Shown here: positions 1 through 8,960 of the stretch, piece by piece
How the letters are laid out: the number at the start of each line of letters is the position of its first letter
Numbering within the stretch: position 1 is the first letter of the stretch
Assembly (NCBI GenBank): GCA_002284615.2
Contig: MU069462.1
Coordinates: 691,390 to 720,479, forward strand
Direction of reading: 5' to 3'
Source: Dunaliella salina
Taxonomy: Eukaryota > Chlorophyta > Chlorophyceae > Chlamydomonadales > Dunaliellaceae
Length of the DNA: 29,090 nucleotides
The notes under the pieces: generated by a model
The model's input: the letters and a program-made list of their open reading frames with translations, nothing else
Databases searched by the model: none
What the model was told of the DNA's origin: nothing
Translations under genes and position numbers: made by a program

Positions 1-80
<80 letters not shown>

Positions 81-118
81 TGCGCCTGTGTGCGCATGTG
101 TGTGTGCGCGCGCGCGCC
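1..118. repeat. (TG)n microsatellite with CG-rich flank
   Basis: Uninterrupted TG dinucleotides run to about base 77 and then grade into alternating purine-pyrimidine DNA rich in CG steps. The open frames here are just Cys-Val runs and are not genes. Alternating sequence of this kind can adopt Z-DNA, which is known for such tracts and not shown here. Confidence 0.97.
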
Positions 119-1190
119 TGTGCCTCCTCGTTGGTTCTCCTCCAAGCATCTCTGGTGCCTCCCTGTGTGCACATTGCCAACATCATGTTTGGTAACTTTT
201 ATGACTTGAACACGTTCAAAATGGGGGGGAGGCACATTGCCATCATACAAACACATTAATGGACTTGCAGATTGCAAGTACCAGTGCCCAGTGGTTTGGA
301 CCCCAAGATTAATAGTAAGAAGGCTGGTGGAGTCAAGGATAAAGGGGCCCAATGCGCAACATCGACTTTTGGCCTAGGAAGAGACTGCGCACTTTTTTCT
401 GCATTCAGCTAAATCGCCCCTGCAGGCAAGTACAGCAATGTAGCCCTCTCCTTTCCTTTCCTTGGAAGAGCCTGCTTGGCCCATTTTGCCAACCTGGCAC
501 ACCCGAAGGACTGAACCACTTCTGTTTGAGGTGGCCAGCGATGGAGAGGAGTGGCATACACTTCCCCATCCAGGCAGCAGGTAGCGACTCAGAGGCAGTG
601 TTGTCTTTTCCTTACTTGATGGAGGGAGTTTCTTACTGCCAAAAAATAAAGAAAAGGAGGCGCTGCTCATCTGTAGTTCTCTTACTACCAAAACAGTAAG
701 GAAAAGAAGGCGCTGCTCATCTGGAGTTCTCTCCGTGGCTTTACCTGGGAGCTGGGGTCTGGCAGTTGCAGCCCCGCCACATTCTTTGTTGTGCACTCCT
801 GCAGTTGATCGTATCACTGCGGAGCTGCTGCTAACAACGTGCACAAGCCCAGCTGAAAGCCATGGTGGACAGACAGTAGGAACTGAGAGGAACCGCAAAA
901 CCTCCAGGCTGAAATGTGGCGGCCTGCACTGCAGTGCATGATGCCCCTTAGCTGAGCGTATCCTGGACCAGGCAGGCCATGCCCCTTGCGCACAACACCA
1001 CCTGCCAGAGATTGACTTCCAAGCCCTGTCAAATTACCTGTCAGGCCCCTGCGCTTTGGCACTTTTGCCGCTCATGGCTTCTTTGTGGGAGCCCTAAATC
1101 AAAACCTTCCGCATTTTCAGCAGCACAGACGCACTGGAGATCCCCCCCCCCTCCCCCATCATCTGCTGCCTTTCCCTCCAAGCTCCTCTT
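119..1190. other. Intergenic stretch, no supported gene
   Basis: Open frames occur on both strands, for instance a 174-codon frame on the minus strand at 374-898. None has a recognisable motif or convincing splice boundaries. The only structure seen is the tandem duplication at 632-730. Confidence 0.6.
632..730. repeat. Tandem duplication, unit about 50 bp
   Basis: Bases 632-680 and 681-730 are near-identical consecutive copies. Each begins CTTACTRCCAAAA, passes through GAAAAGRAGGCGCTGCTCAT and ends AGTTCT. A fragment of the same start (CCTTACTT) precedes the first copy at about 610. Confidence 0.85.
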
Positions 1191-1199
1191 TCATTGGCC

Positions 1200-1610
1200 A
1201 CGCATGGTGCAAGACCTGCATGTGGCTCATGCTTGTCATACCTGACTTTCCTACCAGTCCCTGTGAGTGGGCCGCCGGTGCCAGCCTGAGCACATTCAAA
1301 CAAGACCTAACCAGAATTGAAAACTTTCACTTGAGCCGGCCCCAGGCGTCAGCCTGAGCACAGTTATACCTGACCTTACGTGACTCAATACTTTAGTATT
1401 GTATATAATTGTACATAATACAATTATTGTATATAATACAATTGTATTATCTCCTTCATTACCTGGCTTTCCTACCTGTCCCAGCGAGCTGGGCTCAGGT
1501 GCCAGCACGTTTGGAGCACATGTGTGCAAGACCTGAGCATGACTCAGACTTTTTGTTTTTAAATCTGACTGTCTTACCTGTCCCAGTGAGCTGGCCTCAG
1601 GTGCCAGCCT
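1200..1610. repeat. Diverged tandem repeat, about 110-bp unit
   Basis: A core resembling ACCTGTCCCAGTGAGCTGG followed by CTCAGGTGCCAGC recurs at about 1241-1293, 1461-1507 and 1570-1608, with a more decayed copy at 1333-1361. Spacing is near 110 bp or twice that. The motif GTGCAAGACCTG also recurs. An AT-rich segment (1387-1450) separates the second and third copies. Confidence 0.6.
1387..1450. repeat. AT-rich palindromic block
   Basis: A 64-bp segment made almost only of A and T, with TATATAAT and ATACAAT motifs repeated in both orientations, so that it can fold on itself. It interrupts the surrounding 110-bp repeats. Confidence 0.6.
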
Positions 1611-2394
1611 CAACCCTGCAAACTGCACCTCCATGGCCCATCCAAGGGCAGAGCCATCCAACACAGGCATCTCCCGCCCGCCCTCGATCTCGATGCTGCA
1701 AAAATGGAAGTGCACAGCACAGCTGGATCCCAAAGACGGACGGAGGAACACCAACCAGTGGTGGAACACAGGTGCGAGTGGAGGCAGCAGCAGCAACCGA
1801 GAGTGTTTAAAGCAATAAGGAGCCAAAAGCCTACCAGGGACGGCATCAGCATGAACGTGCGGCAGCTGACATGGGCATTGCTTGGCACAGGGCTCGTATT
1901 CAACAACCGGAAGCACTCAACATTCACCACGCGGCACTCATCTATCAGCAAAGCCAGGCACTGGACTTGAACCCAACGGCCACGTGCACTTAAAACCTGA
2001 CAATTGCACGTGGAACTATCCATACGCACTTGAACATAGCCACTGTTTGTTCATCAATGAGCCCAGCCAACACTGGACACGCATTTACTCGCCATACCTA
2101 GGCCAACGCTGGTGAAAAACACATGGCCACATCAAAACCTAACCTAAGCCATCAATTGACAGGCACCCATCAGCCACATCTTGGCCGTCTCTAAGCCATC
2201 CATTGACATGCACCCAGCCACATCCTGCTTTGTTGCTGGAAACTTGAGCATCACTGCGAACAGGAGACAGCTGACGCGTGAACCGCCAGGCACTGGACTT
2301 GCATCCAACAGCCATATGCAATGGAACTAGCCACCCAACACTCACCTCTCAGTGTGCATGTGGATCAAGCGATCAGTCATCGGTGTACATGCGT
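1611..2394. other. Intergenic stretch with diverged repeats
   Basis: No gene is supported. The phrase GCCAGGCACTGGACTTG recurs at about 1954 and 2287. AAGCCATC-ATTGACA phrases followed by GCACCCA recur at 2146 and 2194. This suggests old tandem duplication. Confidence 0.5.
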
Positions 2395-2476
2395 GTCAAG
2401 TGATGGCTTGGCTGATTGATGAGTGTCACCGGGGTCACCATACCACACTCATCAATCAGCCAAGCCATCACTTGAC
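2395..2476. repeat. Perfect inverted repeat, 32-bp arms
   Basis: Bases 2395-2426 are the exact reverse complement of 2445-2476, with an 18-base loop between them. The arms are mixed sequence, not simple repeats, and no coding frame spans them. The arm reads TGATGGCTTGGCTGATTGAT in its middle. It could be the core of a foldback transposon or a recently formed palindrome. Confidence 0.93.
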
Positions 2477-2789
2477 TCGCCATACTTAGGCCATATCGAA
2501 ACCATGTCGAAGCCATCCATTTAAATTTAAGATTCCATCAGCTTTATCAAAAGCATGTCTGACATGCGTCCAGTCACGCTTTGCTTTCTTCAGCTGGAGA
2601 CTTCAGTCATTACATGCAATTGCACACACTGTCCTGCAGCACAATAAAAAAAACCTCAATGGGTCTGCATAGGCATTCGAAAGTCCGTTGTGGCACTCTG
2701 AAGCAGCTCTTCACGACTGATTGCCCACTCTGCACAGTTCCTACGAAGGTGCACAAAAGAAGCTGAGCTGCCCTTGTAGGCAGGCACAG

Positions 2790-4569
2790 CTATGCAACTA
2801 CACCCTTCCCGTCGAAGACGGCGCACCGTGCATTGTCTACGCCACAGCATTCCAGCGTGGCCAGCAGCAACTCCGCACCAATGATGGCCCCAGGCTCACT
2901 GACCTCATCTCCAACACTCAACACCACCGCCTGGAAAATGCGCACAAACATAAGAAAAAAATTGTGCTCAGGACAAAAATAGAAAGAGAGGTCGTACGGC
3001 TTCCGGGCCCCGCTGTCAGCACTGGAAGTGCATGCACATGTGCAAGTTTCTGGTATTGTGCGCGTTGAATCTTTCGTCGACACACAAATGATTTTGGTGG
3101 ATGTCTGTTTCCCTGTATGGGTACGTACATGATGTTCAAGTGTGCACGTCAGTGTTGTTGGCACATGGGTACCATGATGCGCATGCAAGGAAGGCAAAGC
3201 AATCTGGAGCACCGAACACAAGCACATGATGTGCACAATGAAAGCCCTCCTTCTGCTTCGAGGAAAAAAGTCGACAGCTCCTGGTTCCTTGTACACGCTT
3301 CTTATGTGCAGATGCTTTTTAAGTGCACAAGCTCTTAAGGTGGACACGCTTCTAAGGTAGCACACCTGTGGCGTGCTGGGCACAGAGTTGATGTGTGCTG
3401 GGACCACTTCCTCGTCGCTACCACGAGGCTGGATCGCCTCCAAGCCCTGCTCCCGCGCCTGCTCTTCCCACGCTTTCTTCATGAAGTTTGGGTCGGCCTC
3501 AAATTGCTGTGAATGTGGTGCACAAGCCAAGCAGCAGGGTGAGCAAGACTGGCTACGTGGAGGAGGGAGGTCCAGATTGCAAGCACGTGACGATTGAAGG
3601 TGGAAGGAAAGTTTTGAAATGTTGAGACAGTGTGGGGGGTGACAGGGAGGAAAAAAGATTTACAGATGCCAAGCTGGAAGAACCCTGAGCACATGCATAA
3701 CAGGTCATGCTGAAGCATAGGCACAGTTGAAATCTTGTCAATCAAACATACAAATATGAGGCTAGAGCTCTGTTGTAAACCGTGCATTAAAGGTCCTGAC
3801 CAGGCTAAAGTAAAGGCGCTGAAGAACAGGGTTGCTGAAGAAGCACCCTCTTTTAAATCATGGACCGTGGAGCGTTGAACCGTTAAGGCTCTTTTGAAAA
3901 CCAAGCATTGAAGGTCCGGCTAAGGTAGAGGCGTTGAACTTTGACGCCTCCATTTCAGCCTGACCTTTAAATGCATGATTTACAACAGTGCCTCAATGGT
4001 CGAACGCTCCACGGTCTGTGTTTTAAAAGGAGTACTTCTTCAACAACCCAGTGGCAGATGGCACGCAGGAAGCCAGGAAGATGTTGAAATGTAACCCTGT
4101 CCGTTCAGCTGCCACAGGGTTGCTCTGGCCCACAACACTCAAGTCCATTGACGCAATATGTATACCTCTTTTCTATCTATTTTCTTTGGTCTCAACCCAA
4201 CGGTGTAGGACACAACTGCTCAGCTTTGAGGCCAAACCTTTTTGTGTACAATCGCCTCCAACCCGATGTTGAAAATGCAAAGTTTGACATGGTTTGAAAT
4301 GATCCTCAATTCACTGTTTCTGGGTCTCTGTGCTGAAGGGCTGCTTGCGTTGGAGCTTTTCCAGAGCAGATAGCATTTTCTTTCTCATTGACTGTGATAA
4401 GCAATTTTCAGCAATGCACAACATGTAGCGTCCTGTAATCCTTTGTGAGCAATTACTCCTTTGGGCTTCGGAGATGGCAAGCATACTGCAAGTTAGGCTA
4501 TTTTCTGAAGTGCCCAGCAAGGCAAACACTTCCTCATCTTCATCGCGTTCTTTTGCACCTATGCTTTTG

Positions 4570-4625
<56 letters not shown>

Positions 4626-6246
4626 TGCGTGAGCGCCCGCGCTCGCACTAGGTATATAGTGATTTATCTACAAGCTCCTGTACTGGACTGTCAAAATATC
4701 TTGCCTGCAAAAACACCATTTTATGCACTGCACTTGTTTTATTTCCACTGAACGTTATCATTGTGCAAAACACCCACTGCCCCAGCCCACCTCGACAAGC
4801 TCCTCCCTGTCTATCCAATGCAAGAAATCCTGGAAAGAGCCCTCAAACTTCTCCATCTCCTCAGCCTCCAGGTATTCCTTAAACAGGGCCATCTTCACAT
4901 CCTCTCCTTCTGGTCCCAAATCCACTGCAAAAGGGCAGGGAAAAAAAAAAGTGCAACACAATCTGAGATAACTCACTGTTCCCTAACAAGCTTCCAAGCG
5001 GGTCTGTCCAGGTACCAAGGGAGGAGAGCATCAATTGCAAAAGAAAAGCCGAAAACAAACGGAATTGCAACACCAGGGCATTTTTGTCATTTGGCAATGC
5101 AGAGCTGGTTTCATGGTGCGCTTGATTGCGAAACCGGAGACCATCCAGTACAACTTCATCATTTCACCACAGCAAATTGGAAGTGTGGCTCAGGCCATCC
5201 AGCAAACACAGCATTTCCCACCAAAAGGAATGATGGTTCGAGATGCAAATGCAACAACAAAAAAATCACGCAAACGCAACAACTAAATCATTCATGATGC
5301 AAATGCAACAACAAAATCATGCTGAAGGACATGGAAGTCCCATCAGGCTTTACTCACATGGCCCACTCTCTCGAATGTCTATGTCTTTCGGCTCTTCTAT
5401 CTCAAATTTGCCTTCGTTGGTGCCTGCAGCAATCAATTTCTTGTGTCATTTTACACAATTTGAGAGTCAATGGTATGTACATACTAGCGAGTGCACCACT
5501 GAGTCTGCCAATCTGTGCAAACTGACCCCTCTTTTGACTATCCCACCCCAGTACAAAGGTACATTGTCTTTCGAGGTTTACGAGGGCAGGCATGTAGACA
5601 TCTGTGCAGTTGCATGAACAGAGAGTAGTCCATCCTTATGAGAGCTTGTGTGGAGCTTCCTTGACTGCATGCATGTCCACAGAGCGCAGGTTGTTGTGAA
5701 GGCGTGACCCACCTTGAGGGACGCGCACGAAGTACCTGCCCTCGTTCGCACATGCTGGTTTTACACACACAGTCGCTGCGGTCATGGAAAGGATGTCACC
5801 GAAGTGTGTGATTAAGCTGTTGGGTAGGAGCCACTACATACAATTGCATGGACACAACTGTGTACACCCACCATACTCAGCAGTGTGCAGCCCTAGCCCA
5901 CCCAGCGTGAAGGAGCGTTGCAGTGTTTGCTGAAACTGGCCTGGCTGCGCGGTATAGTTTAGGCGGGGACAAGAGGTCATTTTACACCTCTGCACTCAGC
6001 CATGGTGCTTGCATGCACCAAGTTGACTGACTCCCATGCCTGAGAGTTGCCGCCAAGTCAGAGCTTTGCATCGAGTGCCATCAGCTGATGGCAGAGAGAC
6101 CCTGGTCCTTACCCTGGGGATGGAAGGCGCATCCCGTTCCAGGATGATGGGTGATTCATCCGTAATTTCAGCTGTCCTACCCTTTCCTGCCTTTTCCTCG
6201 GTTGTTGTTGCCGTTCCGCTGCCTCTTTTAGCGCAAGTCCGAACAT
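2790..6246 (-). CDS. Unidentified small acidic protein, seven-exon gene
   Basis: Seven coding segments chain in compatible phase on the minus strand: 6246-6113, 5735-5713, 5423-5358, 5003-4977, 4924-4791, 3506-3366 and 2930-2790 (stop TAG). Donors are GTAAGG, GTGGGT, GTGAGT, GTGAGT, GTGGGC and GTGTGC. Acceptors end in CAG; the one at 4925 follows a strong pyrimidine tract. The product would be about 230 residues: a basic Gln/Arg-rich start, then an acidic helical middle (MALFKEYLEAEEMEKFEGSF), then a hydrophobic end (PGAIIGAELLLATLECCGVD). I do not recognise the family. The last four exons are the best supported. The start ATG at 6246 and the 23- and 27-nt microexons are inferred; a competing frame in exon 1 also looks protein-like, and the second exon could instead begin at 5754. 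Confidence 0.6.
3829..4049. repeat. Foldback element (imperfect 105-bp arms)
   Basis: Bases 3829-3934 pair with the reverse complement of 3944-4049 along their whole length, with scattered mismatches and a loop of about 9 bases. Matching landmarks are GGGTTGCTGAAGAAG with CTTCTTCAACAACCC and GACCGTGGAGCGTT with AACGCTCCACGGTC. Bases 3769-3816 are an extra direct copy of the inner half-arm. The element lies in an intron of the minus-strand gene above. Confidence 0.85.
4572..4623. repeat. (TG)n microsatellite
   Basis: About 26 TG units followed by a GC-rich flank containing the palindromic GAGCGCCCGCGCTC. It lies in the intron between the fifth and sixth exons of the unidentified minus-strand gene. 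Confidence 0.97.
5240..5325. repeat. Short A-rich tandem repeat
   Basis: The phrase ATGCAAATGCAACAACAAAA occurs twice (about 5242 and 5297), with a degenerate copy CGCAAACGCAACAACTAAA between them. It sits in an intron between 5357 and 5004. Confidence 0.75.
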
Positions 6247-6743
6247 CCCTATGTCTGCTGCGCTGTTGCTGTTCCCGATGGTGAGGCCCGCTCCTTGATG
6301 TGATTGGTAAGACGATTGGGACAGGGTGGGGAGCACAGTGCGGCCTTCCACTCGTAGATGGCTTGTTGCCGCAATGGCTGTTTCGAATGTTGCCTAACCC
6401 GTTCATTTTATTTTTGTAGATACGTAAGCGCAGATCATCCGGCCGTATACGCTCTTTGTTCGTTTGTTTCTCAAGTCTGGCCACGCAAACTGTCTCAAAA
6501 CTCCACTTCGATATCACAATTATCTACAACTGATGAATGAGGGCTCTAGATCACGCCTCTAAGCTCCCCGACACCCCTGACAATCAGTGACCATTGAATT
6601 TCTCTAAGGGGAAATGGCTTAATTTCCATATTTTCTCCATTGGACGTTTTTATTGCATTTTTTGCAATGCATTTCTGGGCATGATCCCAAAATGGCTGAA
6701 ATTCACCATATTTGGTGTGGCGGCTGGTGAAAATTGGGTTTAA
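6247..6743. other. Intergenic or upstream region
   Basis: This lies upstream of the minus-strand gene starting near 6246 and would hold its promoter and 5' UTR. A minus-strand frame stays open from 6517 through 5996, overlapping exon 1 in another frame, so the true first exon may extend here. From about 6590 the DNA is AT-rich without motifs. Confidence 0.4.
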
Positions 6744-6936
6744 GCCCCGGTCACACTAGGCCAAGTTGGGGTCCGAACTGGGTCCGACTTGGGGTGCGAT
6801 TTGAGAACATAGTCACTCTAATTGCGTCTTACCGCTCCTGGTTTGGATTTGTGGTGAAGTCGAAACGAGTAAATTCCAATTAGGGGGGGGGGCTTATTCG
6901 GATTGGGATCCCAATTTGGCCTAGTGTGACCGGGGC
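6744..6936. mobile_element. MITE-like element with 21-bp terminal inverted repeats
   Basis: Bases 6744-6764 (beginning GCCCCGGTCACACTAGG) are the exact reverse complement of 6916-6936. The 193-bp element encodes nothing and its interior has a run of nine Gs. Perfect short TIRs, small size and no coding capacity are the standard signs of a non-autonomous DNA transposon. No clear target-site duplication is visible, so the superfamily is unassigned. Confidence 0.85.
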
Positions 6937-7099
6937 CTTGTGGCACAGCTATCTCAGCACGTGCCTCCTCACAGACAATTTTGCGTGGCATGTCCAATCC
7001 TTAGCCTATTCAGTGACAATAGGCTATTGACATTTGGGATTTTGTGGTAGATTTGAGAAAGGGGCCGCGAAGTATGTGGCCATCTGATAGGAGTACGGC

Positions 7100-7775
7100 A
7101 GATCAACCTACAGCAAATCCCAGAATAACCAGCAACGCCTTTTCAGAACTTGAACCCTGTCTCCCCCAAAGAAAAATTCAACTCCCTCAAATACCGAACA
7201 AATACTCTGTTATGCCAAGCAATTTACAGGCCAATCTGGCCCTCCACTGTGCCCCTTATGTGGTGCGCTTGATAGCGCTTCTTGTACTCTCCTCAGATGC
7301 ACTCATCCACAGATAAACAAAATACATATGAATCGCCATCATCGAGCCGTCAGAATGTGTTCTGAAGAAATCAGCAAAGGAGATTCAGGCATTTTCATCA
7401 TTTCTGTGGACGCTTGTGACAAGGATAAACACTGGGCTTTAGACAGATAACCCTGATGAAGTCCAAAGAAATATTCCAAGCTGGATGTACCCTTCAGGAT
7501 AATCTCCTGCCACACGACAAAGCAAACCAGATGGCATCATTGTTCTACCAATGCAAGGCAGTGATACCACTCGCTCTCCAAGACTGCTGAATCCTAGAGA
7601 CAGAGATATCCACCTCATTGAAGTGAAGTTCTGCCTAGACACCAAGCCTGAACAAGCTCTCTTGACTGCACATAATTAACATAAAAACACTATCGAGTGT
7701 TTGCGCACCAAAACCCATTACATACAATACTCATTGGAGTCGCTTGGACTGTTTACACCCCGAACAGCAAGGATA
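7100..7775 (+). pseudogene. Decayed C-terminal part of the PHD/RNase H/PD-ExK element (copy A1)
   Basis: Translating across frameshifts gives, in order: an ISNAFW-like segment, a zinc motif (CPLCGALDS) near 7241, a linker (RCTHPQIN), a Pro-Asp at 7527-7532, and a Glu-x-Lys (IHLIEVKFC) at 7620-7628. A TAA stop follows at 7677-7679, then a tail matching HTILIGV. This is the C-terminal half of the protein encoded by the minus-strand element at 8407-13480. An in-frame stop near 7495 and frame changes show it is dead. The PD..ExK pair survives. Confidence 0.8.
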
Positions 7776-7779
7776 GCTT

Positions 7780-8406
7780 TAGAGCAAGGGCACACTTCAA
7801 TTGCAACTGACAGTTATTCAGCACTGAATCAGATTAGAAACCAGGTCCTCAAAGACCCATGGACATGTCCACGCACATACATTAAGCACTACCCAAAGAG
7901 ATTATAACCTGCTTTAGTGCTTCAGAGGGCCCTGTATGCTTCTACAAAGTAAAATCACACAGTGGCATCCTTGGTAATGAAGCGCAGGTGCTCTTTCACT
8001 TCAAGCAGCTATGTTGCCTAATGGAGGCAGAAACTCCTTTCTTCCATCTCTATTGGCTTGCTGCACCCGTCACAACACACAGCTCTCATACAGAATACTG
8101 GCCCCTTTCAAGCCTCCAAAACAAACTTAATAAACAATGCATGAGAAGTAAAATCGGGAACAGCAAAACTCAGCACTCATAGCTAGCAAAATGGGCAAAA
8201 CCTGCTCAGGGTGTCCAATACTTACCCCAATTCCAAAATCAGTAATGCTTTCTGGCATATGTGAGCTGTGGCTCTCCAAGAACAGAGTAACGTCCTAAAA
8301 TATTGAACAGACACCCTGTACAATGGCATACAGGCCAGACGCTTCAGTGGCCACCCTGGGCCTTCTCTATGCCTTCTTTGTGGTGCCCCTCATAGTACCT
8401 CCCATA
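7780..8406 (+). pseudogene. Decayed RNase H to zinc-motif part of the same family (copy A2, left half)
   Basis: Readable segments are the RNase H block SIATDSYSALNQIRNQV (about 7797), the later block CFYKVKSHSGILGNE (about 7937), and a zinc motif CLLCGAPHSTSH ending at the insertion point. Stops and frame changes separate them. The sequence is cut exactly where the intact minus-strand element begins and continues in frame at 13491. Confidence 0.8.
8397..8406. repeat. Target-site duplication, left copy
   Basis: ACCTCCCATA here matches ACGTCCCATA at 13481-13490 at nine of ten positions, seven of them contiguous. Removing the DNA between restores an open frame through the zinc motif of the host copy. 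Confidence 0.8.
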
Positions 8407-8526
8407 AGAAAAAAAGAAAAACTACGCAGGCAGTGAAAACACTCCCCACATCAATTGAGGAAAAGGGGATACCTAGGGCCGAGGCACTGTGTACCCTCTT
8501 CACCGAGAGAAAACAGAAGAGAGAAG
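8407..8526 (-). other. 3' UTR and T-rich tail of the element
   Basis: After the stop codon (conserved ending PPDPH-stop), 120 bases lead to the end of the element. The last part has a small hairpin (AGTG-TTTT-CACT), then GCGTAG, then a T-rich tail that abuts the target duplication. The GCGTAG plus T-tail combination recurs in the short dispersed repeats of this window. Confidence 0.7.
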
Positions 8527-8960
8527 TCAGTGGGGATCAGGAGGGTTACTAGCAGTATCCCGTGCCTGACCTTGTTGAGAGTTGAAAAAGGTCTTCTCAA
8601 GAGCGCGTCTGGTGCTGGCAAGTTTGTAGGCATACNTGACAGAATGAGCATGAAGCNTNNGAACAAGCTTAGTGGCCTTGAAAGTGTCAAGACCAAGCTC
8701 TTTAAGAGGCTCCAATGTATGAGGGGTATAGATGACTCCTCCCACACCTAGCAGGATAGTATGGAGGGTGACTTGATCTAAGGCCCCAGAAAGATGACGA
8801 CAAAGTCCGCGGTGCTGCAGCTTGGACGCCTCAAGCTGGCTGTTGGGCTGGGTGTCCTCACAATATTTGACTTCAACAAGGTGGATGTGCCTCTGATCTG
8901 GGTGGAGCTGACTGGGGTCACGAGCCTTGAGTGTTGGTGGAGTAGCTGTGGCTGGCGCTG
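8527..8960 (-). CDS. C-terminal nuclease half of the element protein (frameshifted)
   Basis: This frame picks up after the break near 8970. It reads a Glu-x-Lys motif in HLVEVKYCEDT (Glu codon 8874-8872, Lys codon 8868-8866), then VTLHTILLGVGG, IYTPHTLEPLKELGLD and YAYKLASTRRALEKT, ending DPH-stop at 8527. With the Pro-Asp at 9061-9056 in the preceding frame, it forms the PD-(D/E)xK signature. Downstream helices are conserved in the decayed copies. Four N bases fall at 8636-8660. The role, probably target DNA cleavage, is inferred from the motif. Confidence 0.75.

Noticed and set aside
1..259. Cys-Val repeat frames at the window start and in other TG tracts
   Set aside because: They are translations of a microsatellite.
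374..898. 174-codon minus-strand frame
   Set aside because: No motif, spans a tandem duplication, and lacks splice or start context; length alone is not convincing in this GC range.
5996..6517. 173-codon minus-strand frame as a separate single-exon gene
   Set aside because: It overlaps the probable first exon of the unidentified gene in another frame. It contains a protein-like stretch (ITDESPIILERDAPSIPR), but its phase does not fit the next exons. Left as an alternative reading.
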